A stretch of DNA of 38,371 nt from Comamonadaceae bacterium (GTDB lineage Bacteria > Pseudomonadota > Gammaproteobacteria > Burkholderiales > Burkholderiaceae), in assembly GCA_947374535.1 (NCBI GenBank), contig CANCCJ010000020.1, positions 1-38,371 of the forward strand. Direction: 5' to 3'. The position numbers and the translations under genes were made by a program. Shown one piece after another: positions 18,047-26,456 of the stretch. A model generated the notes under the pieces. The model worked only from the letters and a program-made list of their open reading frames with translations. It did no database searches and had not been told where the DNA came from. The stretch's first letter is position 1, and each line of letters opens with the position of its first letter.

Positions 18047-18856
18047 ATGCCACGTTTTGCAGCCAACCTCAGCATGTTCTACAACGAGTATGAATTTCTT
18101 GACCGCTTTGTTGCTGCCGCCAAAGACGGATTTGAAGCTGTCGAATATTTATTTCCGTACGCCTTTGAGGCGCAGCAATTGCGTCAACGCTTGAACGACA
18201 ACGGCTTGCAACAAGTGCTGTTCAACGCCCCGCCCGGCGATTGGGATGCCGGCGAACGCGGCTTGGCTTGTTTGCCCGGGCGCGAAAACGAATTTCAAAC
18301 AGGCTTTCTCAAAGCATTGGAATATGCAGACGCCTTGAACTGCCCTCGCATCCACGTCATGGCCGGCCTGAAGCCCCATGATGCAGACCACGCCAAGCTA
18401 GAGGCCACTTACATCAAGAACATGGCATGGGCTGCGACTGAGGCACAACAAGCAGGCCGCGATGTGTTGCTGGAACCCATCAACACCCGCGATATGCCTG
18501 GCTTCTTTTTGAACTACCAAGGACAAGCCCACAACATCGTCCAGCACATTGGCGCATCGAATGTGAAAGTGCAGATGGACCTCTACCACTGCCAAATCAT
18601 GGAGGGCGACTTGGCTGCCAAGATTCGCCAATACCTGCCCACGGGGCGCGTGGGTCATTTCCAAATCGCGGGTGTGCCTATGCGTCACGAGCCAGATATA
18701 GGCGAGCTGAACTACGCTTACCTCTTCGATGTGATTGACGAAGTCTCTGCGGCCTGCGGCTGGGTAGGTTGGATTGGTTGCGAATACCGCCCAGCCAGAG
18801 GTGCGATTGCCAATGGCACGCACGATGGTTTGGGTTGGTTTCATCACTTGGGCTGA
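18047..18856 (+). CDS. otnI: 2-oxo-tetronate isomerase (OtnI), hydroxypyruvate isomerase family
   Basis: A 269-residue TIM-barrel sugar isomerase. [21 protein letters not shown] is the classical N-terminus of the Hyi/OtnI family. Catalytic glutamates are in [15 protein letters not shown] (Glu143) and [10 protein letters not shown] (Glu246). It interconverts 2-oxo- and 3-oxo-tetronate, linking the dehydrogenases to OtnK. The start at 18047 lies 22 bases after the otnC stop. Hydroxypyruvate isomerase activity is the sequence-level alternative; no gcl is adjacent to support it. Confidence 0.9.
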   Translation: MPRFAANLSMFYNEYEFLDRFVAAAKDGFEAVEYLFPYAFEAQQLRQRLNDNGLQQVLFNAPPGDWDAGERGLACLPGRENEFQTGFLKALEYADALNCPRIHVMAGLKPHDADHAKLEATYIKNMAWAATEAQQAGRDVLLEPINTRDMPGFFLNYQGQAHNIVQHIGASNVKVQMDLYHCQIMEGDLAAKIRQYLPTGRVGHFQIAGVPMRHEPDIGELNYAYLFDVIDEVSAACGWVGWIGCEYRPARGAIANGTHDGLGWFHHLG

Positions 18857-18859
18857 GCC

Positions 18860-19747
18860 ATGAAAAAATCTATTGGCATGATCGGCATTGGCATGATGGG
18901 GCTCGGGATTGCCAGCAACCTGCTTAAACACGGCAACTCCTTATCTGTGCTGATGCACGCGGGCAATCAACCCATTGAGGCCTTGATCGCGCAAGGTGTT
19001 CAAACCTGCCAAACGCCGAAAGCGCTTGCGGCTCAGTCAGAGGTGATCATCTTGTGTGTCACCGGCACACCGCAAGTCGAAGCGGTGCTGTTGGGCGACG
19101 ACGGCGTACTGAATGGCATGAAGCCGGGCACCATCATCATTGACTGCTCCACGGCAGTTCCGGCCTCAACAGAGGCCATCGCACAAGCCGTGATCGCTCA
19201 AGGAGGATTCTTCTTGGATGCCCCGATGACACGCACCCCCAAAGAGGCCGCAGAAGGCAGACTGAATTTACTGGTGGGCGGCGATGCGGCCCTATTTGAA
19301 ACTTGCAAACCAATACTGTCGTGCTTTGCTGAGAACATCGTTCATGCAGGCCCTGTCGGTGCAGGACATCGTATGAAGCTGTTGCACAACTATGTCTCGC
19401 TCGGCTCGGTGACCTTATTGGCTGAAGCCGCGGCTTGCGCACAAGTAGGCGGCGTGGATGCACAAACTTTTGTAGATGTGCTCAGCATGGGTGGCGGCTG
19501 GGGTGCAGCGCTGGAGCGCTTGAAACCCTTTCTGCTGGATCAAGACAACTCAGGTCTGCGTTTTACCGTCGCAAACGCATTGAAAGACTTGAGCTATTAC
19601 AACGACATGGCAGAGAACATGCAGGTCGAACACACCGTGGCTGCTGCCATCCAAAGCACGCTGGAAACAGCCTGCACGCAAGGCCACGCACAGGCATTCA
19701 TGCCCGACCTTGTAGGCGTCATGTCTGAGCGTAAGTCACTGAGTTAA
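18860..19747 (+). CDS. Second beta-hydroxyacid dehydrogenase with an atypical substrate loop
   Basis: A 295-residue 3-hydroxyisobutyrate dehydrogenase-superfamily enzyme. NAD motif GIGMMG (9-14), catalytic lysine in RMKLLHNYVS (Lys173, Asn177), and C-terminal KDLSYYNDMA. The substrate loop that reads DAPISGG in the LtnD-like paralogue at 14119 is here DAPMTRTPKEA (120-130), introducing an Arg, as seen in YihU-type sulfolactaldehyde reductases and some uncharacterised relatives. It begins 3 bases after the otnI stop, so it is part of the operon. It could reduce or oxidise a related C3/C4 acid, or a tetronate stereoisomer not handled by the other two dehydrogenases; the substrate is unknown. 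Confidence 0.82.
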   Translation: MKKSIGMIGIGMMGLGIASNLLKHGNSLSVLMHAGNQPIEALIAQGVQTCQTPKALAAQSEVIILCVTGTPQVEAVLLGDDGVLNGMKPGTIIIDCSTAVPASTEAIAQAVIAQGGFFLDAPMTRTPKEAAEGRLNLLVGGDAALFETCKPILSCFAENIVHAGPVGAGHRMKLLHNYVSLGSVTLLAEAAACAQVGGVDAQTFVDVLSMGGGWGAALERLKPFLLDQDNSGLRFTVANALKDLSYYNDMAENMQVEHTVAAAIQSTLETACTQGHAQAFMPDLVGVMSERKSLS

Positions 19748-20107
19748 CAAGGTTGCTTTAGGCATGCTGCCCCCCGCATTGGCCATCACCTCAAAACTGC
19801 TGTTCAACCCGTTTTGAATGACGTATCCGATGTCAGATTTGGAAAAAAAACGTATCTGGCTCTGACTCCGCGCGCACTTTGGTTTTGTAGTCGTCAGGAT
19901 TTGCACTGGCCCCAAACACTCATGCCATCACAGCTACACACAACCACGGCTTCCTTTGATGCCCTCTTATTTGTGCGGGGATATTTGCTGCGCCTGAAGC
20001 CCTCAACATGAAAGAAATAATAATAGGCGTCTTGTTTCGCAAGCATCTCCGCACTATTTGGTGATGCGCCCCATTTATCCCTTTCTCACTTATTTTTGAA
20101 ACTACAA
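19748..20107. other. 360-base gap between the tetronate operon and the OYE gene, no convincing gene
   Basis: No RNA gene and no clear terminator were found. Only short frames occur: a plus-strand 65-codon frame at 19814-20011 without a ribosome-binding site, and minus-strand fragments either side of an eight-A run (plus strand, about 19843-19850) that would join only through a frameshift. The gap must contain the end of the operon transcript and the promoter of the downstream gene, but I cannot place either securely. Confidence 0.6.
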
Positions 20108-21190
20108 ATGACCATCTCCCAACTCTTCCAACCCACACGCATCGGCGACATTGAGTTAGCCAACCGCATCGTGATGGCCCCACTCACACGCTGCCGCGCT
20201 GATGAACCAAGCGGCGACGTCCCTGGTAGCGAGATGAACATTGACTACTACCGCCAACGCAGTTCAGCAGGTCTCATCATCAGCGAAGGTACCCAAGTTT
20301 CACCAACCGGCAAAGGGTATATGGCCACACCCGGCATTTACTCTGACGCCCAAGTCGAAGGCTGGAAACACATCACGAAAGCCGTGCATGACGCTGGCTC
20401 CAAAATCGTGGCTCAAATCTGGCATGTGGGTCGCATCACCCACCCAGATTTAACAGGTGGCAAGCACCCCGTAGCGCCCTCTGCGATTCAGCCCAAAGTG
20501 GCGGCCTACACGCGCAACGGCAAAGTAGATGCCCCAGTGCCCCACGCTTTGTCTGTCGATGAAATCAATGAAGTTGTGAACCAATTCCGCCAAGGTGCAG
20601 CCAACGCCAGACGCGCAGGTTTTGATGGCGTAGAGATCCACGGCGCGAACGGCTATTTGGTCGATCAGTTCATTCGTGATGGTTCAAACCAACGCACAGA
20701 CGCCTACGGTGGCTCAGTCGAGAATCGTTGCCGCTTTGCACTTGAAGTGGTGGATGCGTGTGTCGATGAAATCGGCGCAGGTCGTGTCGGCATTCGATTG
20801 TCCCCACTGACCACCTTCAATGACGTCACAGACAGCAACCCACAAGCCGTGTTCAGCCACTTGGTGGAAGAACTCAACAAGCGTGGCATCGCCTTCATTC
20901 ACTTCATCGAGGGCGAAACCGGTGGCTCACGCGATGTGTCGGGCTTTGACTACGCTTGGGCACGCCAAGCCTTCAAAGGCAGCTACATCGCCAACAACGG
21001 CTACGACCGTCAAATGGCCATGGACGCCATTGACGCGGGCCGTGCCGATGCGATTGCGTTTGGACGCTTGTTCATCGCCAACCCAGATTTGGTGGAACGC
21101 CTCAAGTTGGATGCGGCATTGAACACACCCAACCCCGATACCTTCTACGCCCCGGGCCCTGTCGGCTACACCGACTACACCTCGCTTTGA
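20108..21190 (+). CDS. Old Yellow Enzyme family alkene reductase (NemA-like)
   Basis: A 360-residue FMN-dependent flavoprotein that reduces activated C=C bonds of enals, enones, maleimides or nitro compounds with NAD(P)H. Features: [22 protein letters not shown] (FMN-binding start of the barrel), [13 protein letters not shown], the substrate-binding His-x-x-Asn in [18 protein letters not shown] (His178, Asn181) and [11 protein letters not shown]. Length and motifs fit the classical OYE/NemA class. The ATG at 20108 was chosen because the family begins close to this point. It is followed after 13 bases by glyoxalase I, suggesting a joint electrophile-detoxification role. Confidence 0.92.
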   Translation: MTISQLFQPTRIGDIELANRIVMAPLTRCRADEPSGDVPGSEMNIDYYRQRSSAGLIISEGTQVSPTGKGYMATPGIYSDAQVEGWKHITKAVHDAGSKIVAQIWHVGRITHPDLTGGKHPVAPSAIQPKVAAYTRNGKVDAPVPHALSVDEINEVVNQFRQGAANARRAGFDGVEIHGANGYLVDQFIRDGSNQRTDAYGGSVENRCRFALEVVDACVDEIGAGRVGIRLSPLTTFNDVTDSNPQAVFSHLVEELNKRGIAFIHFIEGETGGSRDVSGFDYAWARQAFKGSYIANNGYDRQMAMDAIDAGRADAIAFGRLFIANPDLVERLKLDAALNTPNPDTFYAPGPVGYTDYTSL

Positions 21191-21203
21191 AGAAAGGCTC
21201 ACC

Positions 21204-21623
21204 ATGAAATACCTACACACCATGGTGCGCGTGACCGATCTAGAGGCGTCGTTGCGCTTTTACCGCGATGCTTTAGGTCTGAATGTCCTGCGCACCCACG
21301 AGTACGCGCAAGGTCGCTTCACACTGGTCTACCTTGCCGCACTCGGTGATGAAGACGCGCAAGTCGAACTCACTTACAACTGGGACCCCGAGGTGTACAC
21401 AGGGGGGCGCAACTTCGGCCACTTGGCGTACGCAGTGGACGACATCTACGCCACGTGCGAAAAACTGCAATTGCACGGCGTCACCATTCTTCGCCCACCA
21501 CGTGATGGCCGCATGGCGTTTGTGCGCTCCCCCGACAACATCTCGGTTGAGTTGCTGCAAAAAGGTGAGGCCTTAGCACCCAAAGCACCTTGGGTCGATA
21601 TGCCCAATGTGGGCTCTTGGTAA
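21204..21623 (+). CDS. gloA: Lactoylglutathione lyase (glyoxalase I)
   Basis: Isomerises the methylglyoxal-glutathione hemithioacetal to S-lactoylglutathione. A 139-residue single-module enzyme with all four metal ligands of the nickel-type family visible: His5 (KYLHTMVRV), Glu55 (QVELTYNW), His73 (FGHLAYAV) and Glu116 (NISVELLQ). An AAAGG lies upstream of the ATG. It is 13 bases downstream of the OYE gene and probably co-transcribed. Dihydroxyacetone phosphate produced by the neighbouring tetronate pathway is a natural methylglyoxal source, so proximity may be meaningful, though the two operons look separate. Confidence 0.94.
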   Translation: MKYLHTMVRVTDLEASLRFYRDALGLNVLRTHEYAQGRFTLVYLAALGDEDAQVELTYNWDPEVYTGGRNFGHLAYAVDDIYATCEKLQLHGVTILRPPRDGRMAFVRSPDNISVELLQKGEALAPKAPWVDMPNVGSW

Positions 21624-21634
21624 GCACAGTTTGA

Positions 21635-22429
21635 CTAAGCCGAATTTTTCCAATTCGGTGGTCGTTTTTGGATGAAGGCCTGAACGCCTTCAAGCGCCGC
21701 ATCGTCCATCATGTTGCAAGCCATGGCGTTTTCAGCGTTCAAATATGCCGCTTCTATGGGTTGCTCTAGCTGTTCGTAAAAAAGCTTTTTACCGATCGCA
21801 ATGGCCATTCGAGGCTTGCTCAAAATGCTGGCTACGTAACGAGCAACCTCTGCGTCCAGCTGATCAGGTGCAACAACCGCATTGACCAAGCCCTTGGCTA
21901 AGGCTTGGTCGGCAGTGATGAAGTCACCAGTCACCAACATCTCAAATGCGGCTTTTCGATGGAGGTTGCGCGAGAGCGCTACGCTGGGCGTGGCGCAAAA
22001 CAAACCCAAGTTGACACCACTGACTGCAAACTTTGATGCGGTAGAAGCAACAGCCAAATCGCACATAGCGACCAACTGGCAACCTGCCGCAGTTGCAATG
22101 CCATTCACCACCGCGATGACAGGAACGGGCAAGCGCTGCACGCTCATCATCATGCGACTGCATTGATGAAACAAAGCTTGGTAATACGCCAATGAAGGCC
22201 TTGCGCGCATTTCACGCAAATCATGACCGGCACAAAACGCTTTGCCTTTGCCAGAAATAATCACTACCCGCGCTTGCGCATCTTGGACGATGAGATCAAG
22301 ACCCTGCTGAATGGCTTGCATGACCTCAATCGACAAAACGTTGAACGCCTCAGGACGGTTCAAGCAGAGGGTGTGAACGCCCCTTGCATCGCACGTGTGC
22401 TGCACCAGCTCATTCTGAGTCCCCGTCAT
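21635..22429 (-). CDS. ECHDC3-like enoyl-CoA hydratase/isomerase family protein lacking catalytic glutamates
   Basis: A 264-residue crotonase-fold protein. The oxyanion-hole segments are present (GKAFCAGHDLREM and NGIATAAGCQLVAMCDLAVAS). The two glutamates that catalyse hydration in classical enoyl-CoA hydratase are replaced: the first position is Gln118 (AGCQL instead of GCEL) and the second is Gly138 (FAVSGVNLG instead of FGxPEIxLG). The pattern AAGCQL, GVNLGLFCATPSVALSR and LVTGDFITADQA matches the ECHDC3 branch, whose reaction is not settled. The stop is 11 bases from that of convergent gloA. It starts 16 bases after the acyl-CoA synthetase stop and is likely co-transcribed with it. Confidence 0.85.
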   Translation of the reverse strand: MTGTQNELVQHTCDARGVHTLCLNRPEAFNVLSIEVMQAIQQGLDLIVQDAQARVVIISGKGKAFCAGHDLREMRARPSLAYYQALFHQCSRMMMSVQRLPVPVIAVVNGIATAAGCQLVAMCDLAVASTASKFAVSGVNLGLFCATPSVALSRNLHRKAAFEMLVTGDFITADQALAKGLVNAVVAPDQLDAEVARYVASILSKPRMAIAIGKKLFYEQLEQPIEAAYLNAENAMACNMMDDAALEGVQAFIQKRPPNWKNSA

Positions 22430-22445
22430 CTTGCGACGCCTTGCC

Positions 22446-24086
22446 TCAAGTCGACTGGTTCACGCGTTCGCGTAACTGAAATTTTTGAATCTTCCCCGTG
22501 GATGTTTTAGGAATCGTTTCAAAACGAATTTCTTTAGGGGTCTTGTAACCTGCCAGCAAAGATTTGCAATGCGTGATCAACTCCTGCGCCGTCGTTTGGC
22601 TGTCGGGCTTGAGCTCAATATAGGCGACAGGCGTTTCGCCCCATTTGTCATCTTGTTTCGCAACCACGGCACACGCAACCACTGCGGGGTGACGGTACAA
22701 GGCATCTTCCACTTCGAGTGAGCTGATGTTCTCGCCCCCAGAAATGATGACGTCTTTACTGCGGTCTTTGATCTTCACGTATTGATCCGGCTCTAAAACA
22801 GCCAAATCACCCGTGTGGAACCAGCCGCCTTGAAAAGCCTCAGCCGTGGCTGTTGGGTTTTTCAAATACCCTTTCATGACCACATTTCCTCGGAACATGA
22901 TCTCGCCCATGGTTTCACCATCAGAGGGCAGTGCCTGCATGGTTTTCGGATCTTTCAGCGTCATTCCTTCTTGCATGGGATAGCGCACACCTTGTCGTCC
23001 ATTAAGTCGCGTTTGTTCCGACAAACTTTCGTGCTGCCATGAACTGCGCTTCACAGCGACTGAGGCGGGGCCATACACCTCGGTCAAACCATACACGTGG
23101 GTGATGTCAAAGCCCAGCTTGGCCATGCCTTCAATCATGGAGGCAGGAGGCGCAGCGCCAGCGACCATACCCTTGACGGGGTGATGGATTTGGCTGCGCA
23201 TCTCATCGGGTGCAGCAATGAGCAGGTTGTGGACGATCGGCGCTGCACAGTAATGATCGGCTTTGTGCTCAGCGATGGCTTGCAAGATGTGAGGTGCATC
23301 GACACGACGCAAGCAAATGTGCACTCCCCCTAACATGGCGACGGTCCATGGAAAGCACCAGCCGTTGCAATGGAACATGGGCAAGGTCCACAGATAGCGC
23401 GGGAAATTGGGCATATTCCAAGTGACGGCGTTGCTCACCGAGTTGAGGTACGCGCCGCGATGGTGTGTCACCACGCCCTTGGGGTCACCTGTTGTGCCAG
23501 AGGTGTAGCTGACTGCAATCGCATCCCATTCATCTGCTGGGCCTTTCAGCTCAGCCAAGGGCTCGTGCTGATGCAACCACGTTTCGTACGCGTGGTGCCC
23601 AATACGTTCACCGGCCCCTTTATATTCCGCATCGCACACATCAATCACCAAGACTTCGCGGTGAAACTCGTTCTTCAACATTTGCAGTGCTTTGGCCGTG
23701 GTCACTGAAAACTCACGGTCGGTGATCAACACACTCGCTTCACAGTGGTTCATTTGCCAAGCAAGCAAGTCCGCGTCCAAGCGAGTGTTCAAGGTGTTGA
23801 GCACCGCATTGAGTGCGGGGACCGCGTAATGCGCTTCCACCATCTCTGGCGTGTTGGACAGCATCACACTCACCGTCGAACCACGCTTGACTCCCGCCGC
23901 GCGTAACGCCGCAGCAAGACGGGCAGAACGCTCGCGAACTTGCGACCATGTGTACTGACGCTCTCCATGAATCACCGCAGGCAAATCTGCAAAGACTTCG
24001 GCGCTTCGCTCGATAAAACTCACGGGCGATAGCGCGACAAAGTTGGCATCATTTTTTTCTAGGTCTTGGTCAAAGATCGAAGTCAT
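22446..24086 (-). CDS. AMP-forming acyl-CoA synthetase (medium/short-chain, AAE/DmdB-like)
   Basis: Activates a carboxylic acid to its acyl-CoA through an acyl-AMP. A 546-residue ANL-superfamily enzyme with the P-loop motif VSYTSGTTGDPKGVVTHHRGA, ITHVYGLTEVYGPA, the hinge region WFHTGDLAVLEPDQYVKIKDR, and the C-terminal GGENISSLEVED and catalytic lysine segment (PKTSTGKIQKF). The LPMFHCNGWCFPWTVAMLGG stretch is typical of the branch including methylmercaptopropionate-CoA ligase (DmdB) and plant acyl-activating enzymes, so the substrate cannot be fixed. The start at 24086 has AGGAA five bases upstream. It forms a two-gene unit with the ECHDC3-like gene. Confidence 0.9.
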   Translation of the reverse strand: MTSIFDQDLEKNDANFVALSPVSFIERSAEVFADLPAVIHGERQYTWSQVRERSARLAAALRAAGVKRGSTVSVMLSNTPEMVEAHYAVPALNAVLNTLNTRLDADLLAWQMNHCEASVLITDREFSVTTAKALQMLKNEFHREVLVIDVCDAEYKGAGERIGHHAYETWLHQHEPLAELKGPADEWDAIAVSYTSGTTGDPKGVVTHHRGAYLNSVSNAVTWNMPNFPRYLWTLPMFHCNGWCFPWTVAMLGGVHICLRRVDAPHILQAIAEHKADHYCAAPIVHNLLIAAPDEMRSQIHHPVKGMVAGAAPPASMIEGMAKLGFDITHVYGLTEVYGPASVAVKRSSWQHESLSEQTRLNGRQGVRYPMQEGMTLKDPKTMQALPSDGETMGEIMFRGNVVMKGYLKNPTATAEAFQGGWFHTGDLAVLEPDQYVKIKDRSKDVIISGGENISSLEVEDALYRHPAVVACAVVAKQDDKWGETPVAYIELKPDSQTTAQELITHCKSLLAGYKTPKEIRFETIPKTSTGKIQKFQLRERVNQST

Positions 24087-24187
24087 GAATGTTCCTATGG
24101 AGATATGTGTATTTGTCTTGCTGAGGAAGTTTATCGCTAGACCGCACTGCCCCATAGGCCGCGGCCTAGCATTGCGGATCTGGCTAG

Positions 24188-24421
24188 TTAGCCTCTCAAT
24201 GCCAAGTTGAGCTGATCGATGGCCTCAGCCCAATCGGCATCTTCCAAGAGTTCTTCCTTCAGGAGATCAGCCTGCGCTTGTGTCCAAAACGAAGCATCCT
24301 CCAAACGCACAGAGGCGTTCAGCGGCGAGTGCGTTTGAATAAATATCCGAACACTGGTTGGGTCATTTGGCATTCCCAATTGAGCGAATAACTCAGAAAA
24401 TTTATGGAAGAAGTTTTGCAT
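24188..24421 (-). CDS. DUF2789 family protein
   Basis: A 77-residue acidic protein matching the DUF2789 pattern: MQNFFHKFSELFAQLGMPND, then IQTHSPLNASVRLEDASFWT, then LLKEELLEDADWAEAIDQLN. The family has no assigned function. There is no signal peptide or membrane segment. AAAGG lies 8 bases before the ATG at 24421; a GTG nine bases upstream is the alternative start. It sits between the acyl-CoA synthetase and the TPM-domain genes and seems independent of both. Confidence 0.82.
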   Translation of the reverse strand: MQNFFHKFSELFAQLGMPNDPTSVRIFIQTHSPLNASVRLEDASFWTQAQADLLKEELLEDADWAEAIDQLNLALRG

Positions 24422-24458
24422 TTCAGGCACCTTTCAAAATTGATCTGCTGAGCTCAGC

Positions 24459-24959
24459 TCAAGTCAGCAGCACGGGCTCATCTGGCAGTTCATGGGTTCG
24501 CTTTGTTGGCGCTGAGAAATGGCGATCCATGTGAGCAGAAACAGCGGCAATCCCTTGCAGGACGCCCGCTTGGAACTCACACCGTGAAAACGAGGCTTCC
24601 ATTTGTTGGCAGATCGTCTCCCAAGACTGCCCACGAACCCGTGCATGAATGCCTCTGTCAGCCACGATTTCAACAGCACGGTCGGCAAGAAGAACATAGA
24701 TCAACACCCCATTGTTTTGCTCGGTATCCCAAACCCTAAAGTTTGAAAAAACCTCAATGGCTCGCTCGCGCGCAGAAGTTCCCCTCAACAATGACACGAA
24801 CTCCAAGCCACCTTCGACGACAAAAAGAATTTCACCTGTATGAGTCGCTTTGCTCTCGTGAATCGCATGTTCAATGCGTTTGAGAACGGGCAAAGGAAAA
24901 TCACGGCGCGTCTGCCAATCCGTAAACATTAGATGTTTGATGATGCGTTGGATACTCAT
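24459..24959 (-). CDS. TPM-domain protein, cytoplasmic type (TLP18.3/Psb32/MOLO-1 family)
   Basis: A 166-residue protein carrying one TPM domain (about residues 25-145): LKRIEHAIHESKATHTGEILFVVEGG, VFSNFRVWDTEQNNGVLIYVLLADRAVEIVADRGIHARV, WETICQQMEASFS. It lacks a signal peptide and a C-terminal membrane anchor, unlike its upstream neighbour. The start is two bases after that gene's TAG stop, with GGGAG nine bases upstream of the ATG. It is the third gene of a LemA-TPM-TPM operon. TPM domains are linked to phosphatase activity in plants and to membrane-protein quality control elsewhere; no activity is assigned here. Confidence 0.85.
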   Translation of the reverse strand: MSIQRIIKHLMFTDWQTRRDFPLPVLKRIEHAIHESKATHTGEILFVVEGGLEFVSLLRGTSARERAIEVFSNFRVWDTEQNNGVLIYVLLADRAVEIVADRGIHARVRGQSWETICQQMEASFSRCEFQAGVLQGIAAVSAHMDRHFSAPTKRTHELPDEPVLLT

Positions 24960-24961
24960 GC

Positions 24962-25813
24962 CTACCATCTCCCAGAGGCGCCACCGCCGCCAAAGCCGCC
25001 ACCGCCACCACTGAAGCCGCCCCCACCAAAGCCACCACCACGGCCCGAATACCCTATGCCGTGCTGCCGCTGCCCTAATCCGATCAGCGTCATCACCACG
25101 GCAGCAAGTCCAGCGAGTAGGGAGAGAAATAAAGTCCCAATCGCGAACCAAGCCAAAACGGTCACAACAACACCCGTGACCAATGCGCCCGGAAATTGCC
25201 CCAGCACGCGACGCAACATACCGCCCAGAGCGATGGCCACAATGAAAAAGAAGGGAACCAACTGGCGAAGTCCTTGATAGTCTTCTCCTAGATTGCGTTG
25301 CGGCTCAGGCATGGGCTCGCCATCCACGACGCGCATGATTTGATCCACGCCAGCTTCAATGCCTGCCTCAAACTGCCCCTGCTTGAACAGTGGAACGATG
25401 GACTCACGGATGATGCGTTGGCTGATGATGTCCGACAGGACGCCCTCCAAGCCGTAACCCACCTCGATACGCAGGGTGCGGTCATTCTTAGCCACGATGA
25501 GCAAAACACCGTCATCCACCTTTTTTCGACCCAGCTTCCATTGCTCAACCACACGCAAGGAGAACTGCGCGATGTCTTCAGGGGCTGTGGTGGCAACGAT
25601 TAAGACAACAAGTTGACTGCCTTTGCGATTTTCAAATGCAACAAGCTTTTGCTCAAGGCTGGCGGTCTGATTTGGCGTGAGGGTTCCCGTTTTGTCCGTG
25701 ATGTGTCCCCGCAAGGGCGGCACCGCGATTTGTGCATTGGCGACAAATGGCGCGAGCAACACAAGCGACAGCCAGAGGGCAGCTACTCTGCGAAGGGCCG
25801 CCCATTTGGACAT
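24962..25813 (-). CDS. TPM-domain membrane protein (YgcG-like) with Gly-rich tail
   Basis: A 283-residue exported membrane protein. Signal peptide at about 1-27 (LWLSLVLLAPFVANA). TPM domain at about 32-170 includes ITDKTGTLTPNQTASLEQKLVAFENRKGSQLVVLIV, VVEQWKLGRKKVDDGVLLIVAKNDRTLRIEVGYGLEGVLSD. Two hydrophobic segments follow (about 180-240), then a low-complexity Gly-rich C-terminus ending GGGGFGGGGASGRW. This is the standard architecture of TPM proteins partnered with LemA. The ATG at 25813 shares one base with the lemA stop, indicating coupling. Confidence 0.9.
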   Translation of the reverse strand: MSKWAALRRVAALWLSLVLLAPFVANAQIAVPPLRGHITDKTGTLTPNQTASLEQKLVAFENRKGSQLVVLIVATTAPEDIAQFSLRVVEQWKLGRKKVDDGVLLIVAKNDRTLRIEVGYGLEGVLSDIISQRIIRESIVPLFKQGQFEAGIEAGVDQIMRVVDGEPMPEPQRNLGEDYQGLRQLVPFFFIVAIALGGMLRRVLGQFPGALVTGVVVTVLAWFAIGTLFLSLLAGLAAVVMTLIGLGQRQHGIGYSGRGGGFGGGGFSGGGGGFGGGGASGRW

Positions 25814-26427
25814 CACTTGTTAGCTCCAGAGGCAGCTGGATTGATAAAGCTAACAGCCGGCGGTTGAGCAATTTCTTTTTCATTCTCAACTGTGAAATTG
25901 GCTTTTTCTTTATAGCCAAACATCATCGCTGTTAGGTTGGACGGAAAAGATCGCACAGTGACGTTGTAGGCCTGAACCGATTTGATGTAACGGTTGCGTG
26001 CGACCGTGATGCGGTTTTCGGTGCCCTCCAGCTGTGCCTGCAAATCTCTGAAGGCCTGGTTCGCTTTGAGACTGGGGTAGTTTTCGGAGACCACCAACAA
26101 TCGAGACAAAGCGCCCGTCAGTTGGCCTTGCGCTTGCTGGAATTTTTGAAACGCTGCAGGGTCATTGATGAGCTCGGGTGTCGCTTGAATCGAAGTGGCT
26201 TTGGCTCTTGCCTCAACCACCTTGGTGAGCGTGCTTTGCTCGAAACTGGTTTCGCCCTTGACGGTATTGACCAGATTGGGAATCAAATCTGCCCGTCGCT
26301 GGTACTGATTGAGCACCTCAGCCCAGCTTGCCTTGACCTGCTCATCCATGCTTTGAAAGGTGTTGTACCCACAACCAGTCAGCCCGAGGACAGCCGCCAT
26401 GAAAATAGAAAAAATAATTTTGCGCAT
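25813..26427 (-). CDS. lemA: LemA family lipoprotein
   Basis: A 204-residue protein beginning MRKIIFSIFMAAVLGLTGCG. The LTGC lipobox suggests lipidation at Cys19, a variation on the usual N-terminal anchor. It is followed by the four-helix LemA domain: YNTFQSMDEQVKASWAEVLNQ, YQRRADLIPNLVNTVKG, ARNRYIKSVQAYNVTVRSFPSNL. GGAG lies 7 bases before the ATG. LemA is nearly always beside TPM-domain proteins, as here; the joint function is unclear (envelope stress or membrane-protein handling has been proposed). It is the first gene of the three-gene unit. Confidence 0.92.
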   Translation of the reverse strand: MRKIIFSIFMAAVLGLTGCGYNTFQSMDEQVKASWAEVLNQYQRRADLIPNLVNTVKGETSFEQSTLTKVVEARAKATSIQATPELINDPAAFQKFQQAQGQLTGALSRLLVVSENYPSLKANQAFRDLQAQLEGTENRITVARNRYIKSVQAYNVTVRSFPSNLTAMMFGYKEKANFTVENEKEIAQPPAVSFINPAASGANK

Positions 26428-26456
26428 TTTTATGCTCCGCAGTGATTGGGGTCCGA

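Noticed and set aside
19739..19935. Possible minus-strand gene remnant after the tetronate operon (two short readable stretches across an A-run)
   Set aside because: The joined translation would need a frameshift, and I could not match it to any family; the stretches are short enough to be chance.
19814..20011. 65-codon plus-strand open frame in the 19.75-20.1 kb gap
   Set aside because: No ribosome-binding site, no family resemblance, and composition like noncoding DNA.
21635..24086. DMSP demethylation pathway (DmdB/DmdD) for the acyl-CoA synthetase/enoyl-CoA hydratase pair
   Set aside because: The hydratase homologue lacks the catalytic glutamates expected of DmdD, and no dmdA or dmdC is present in the window.
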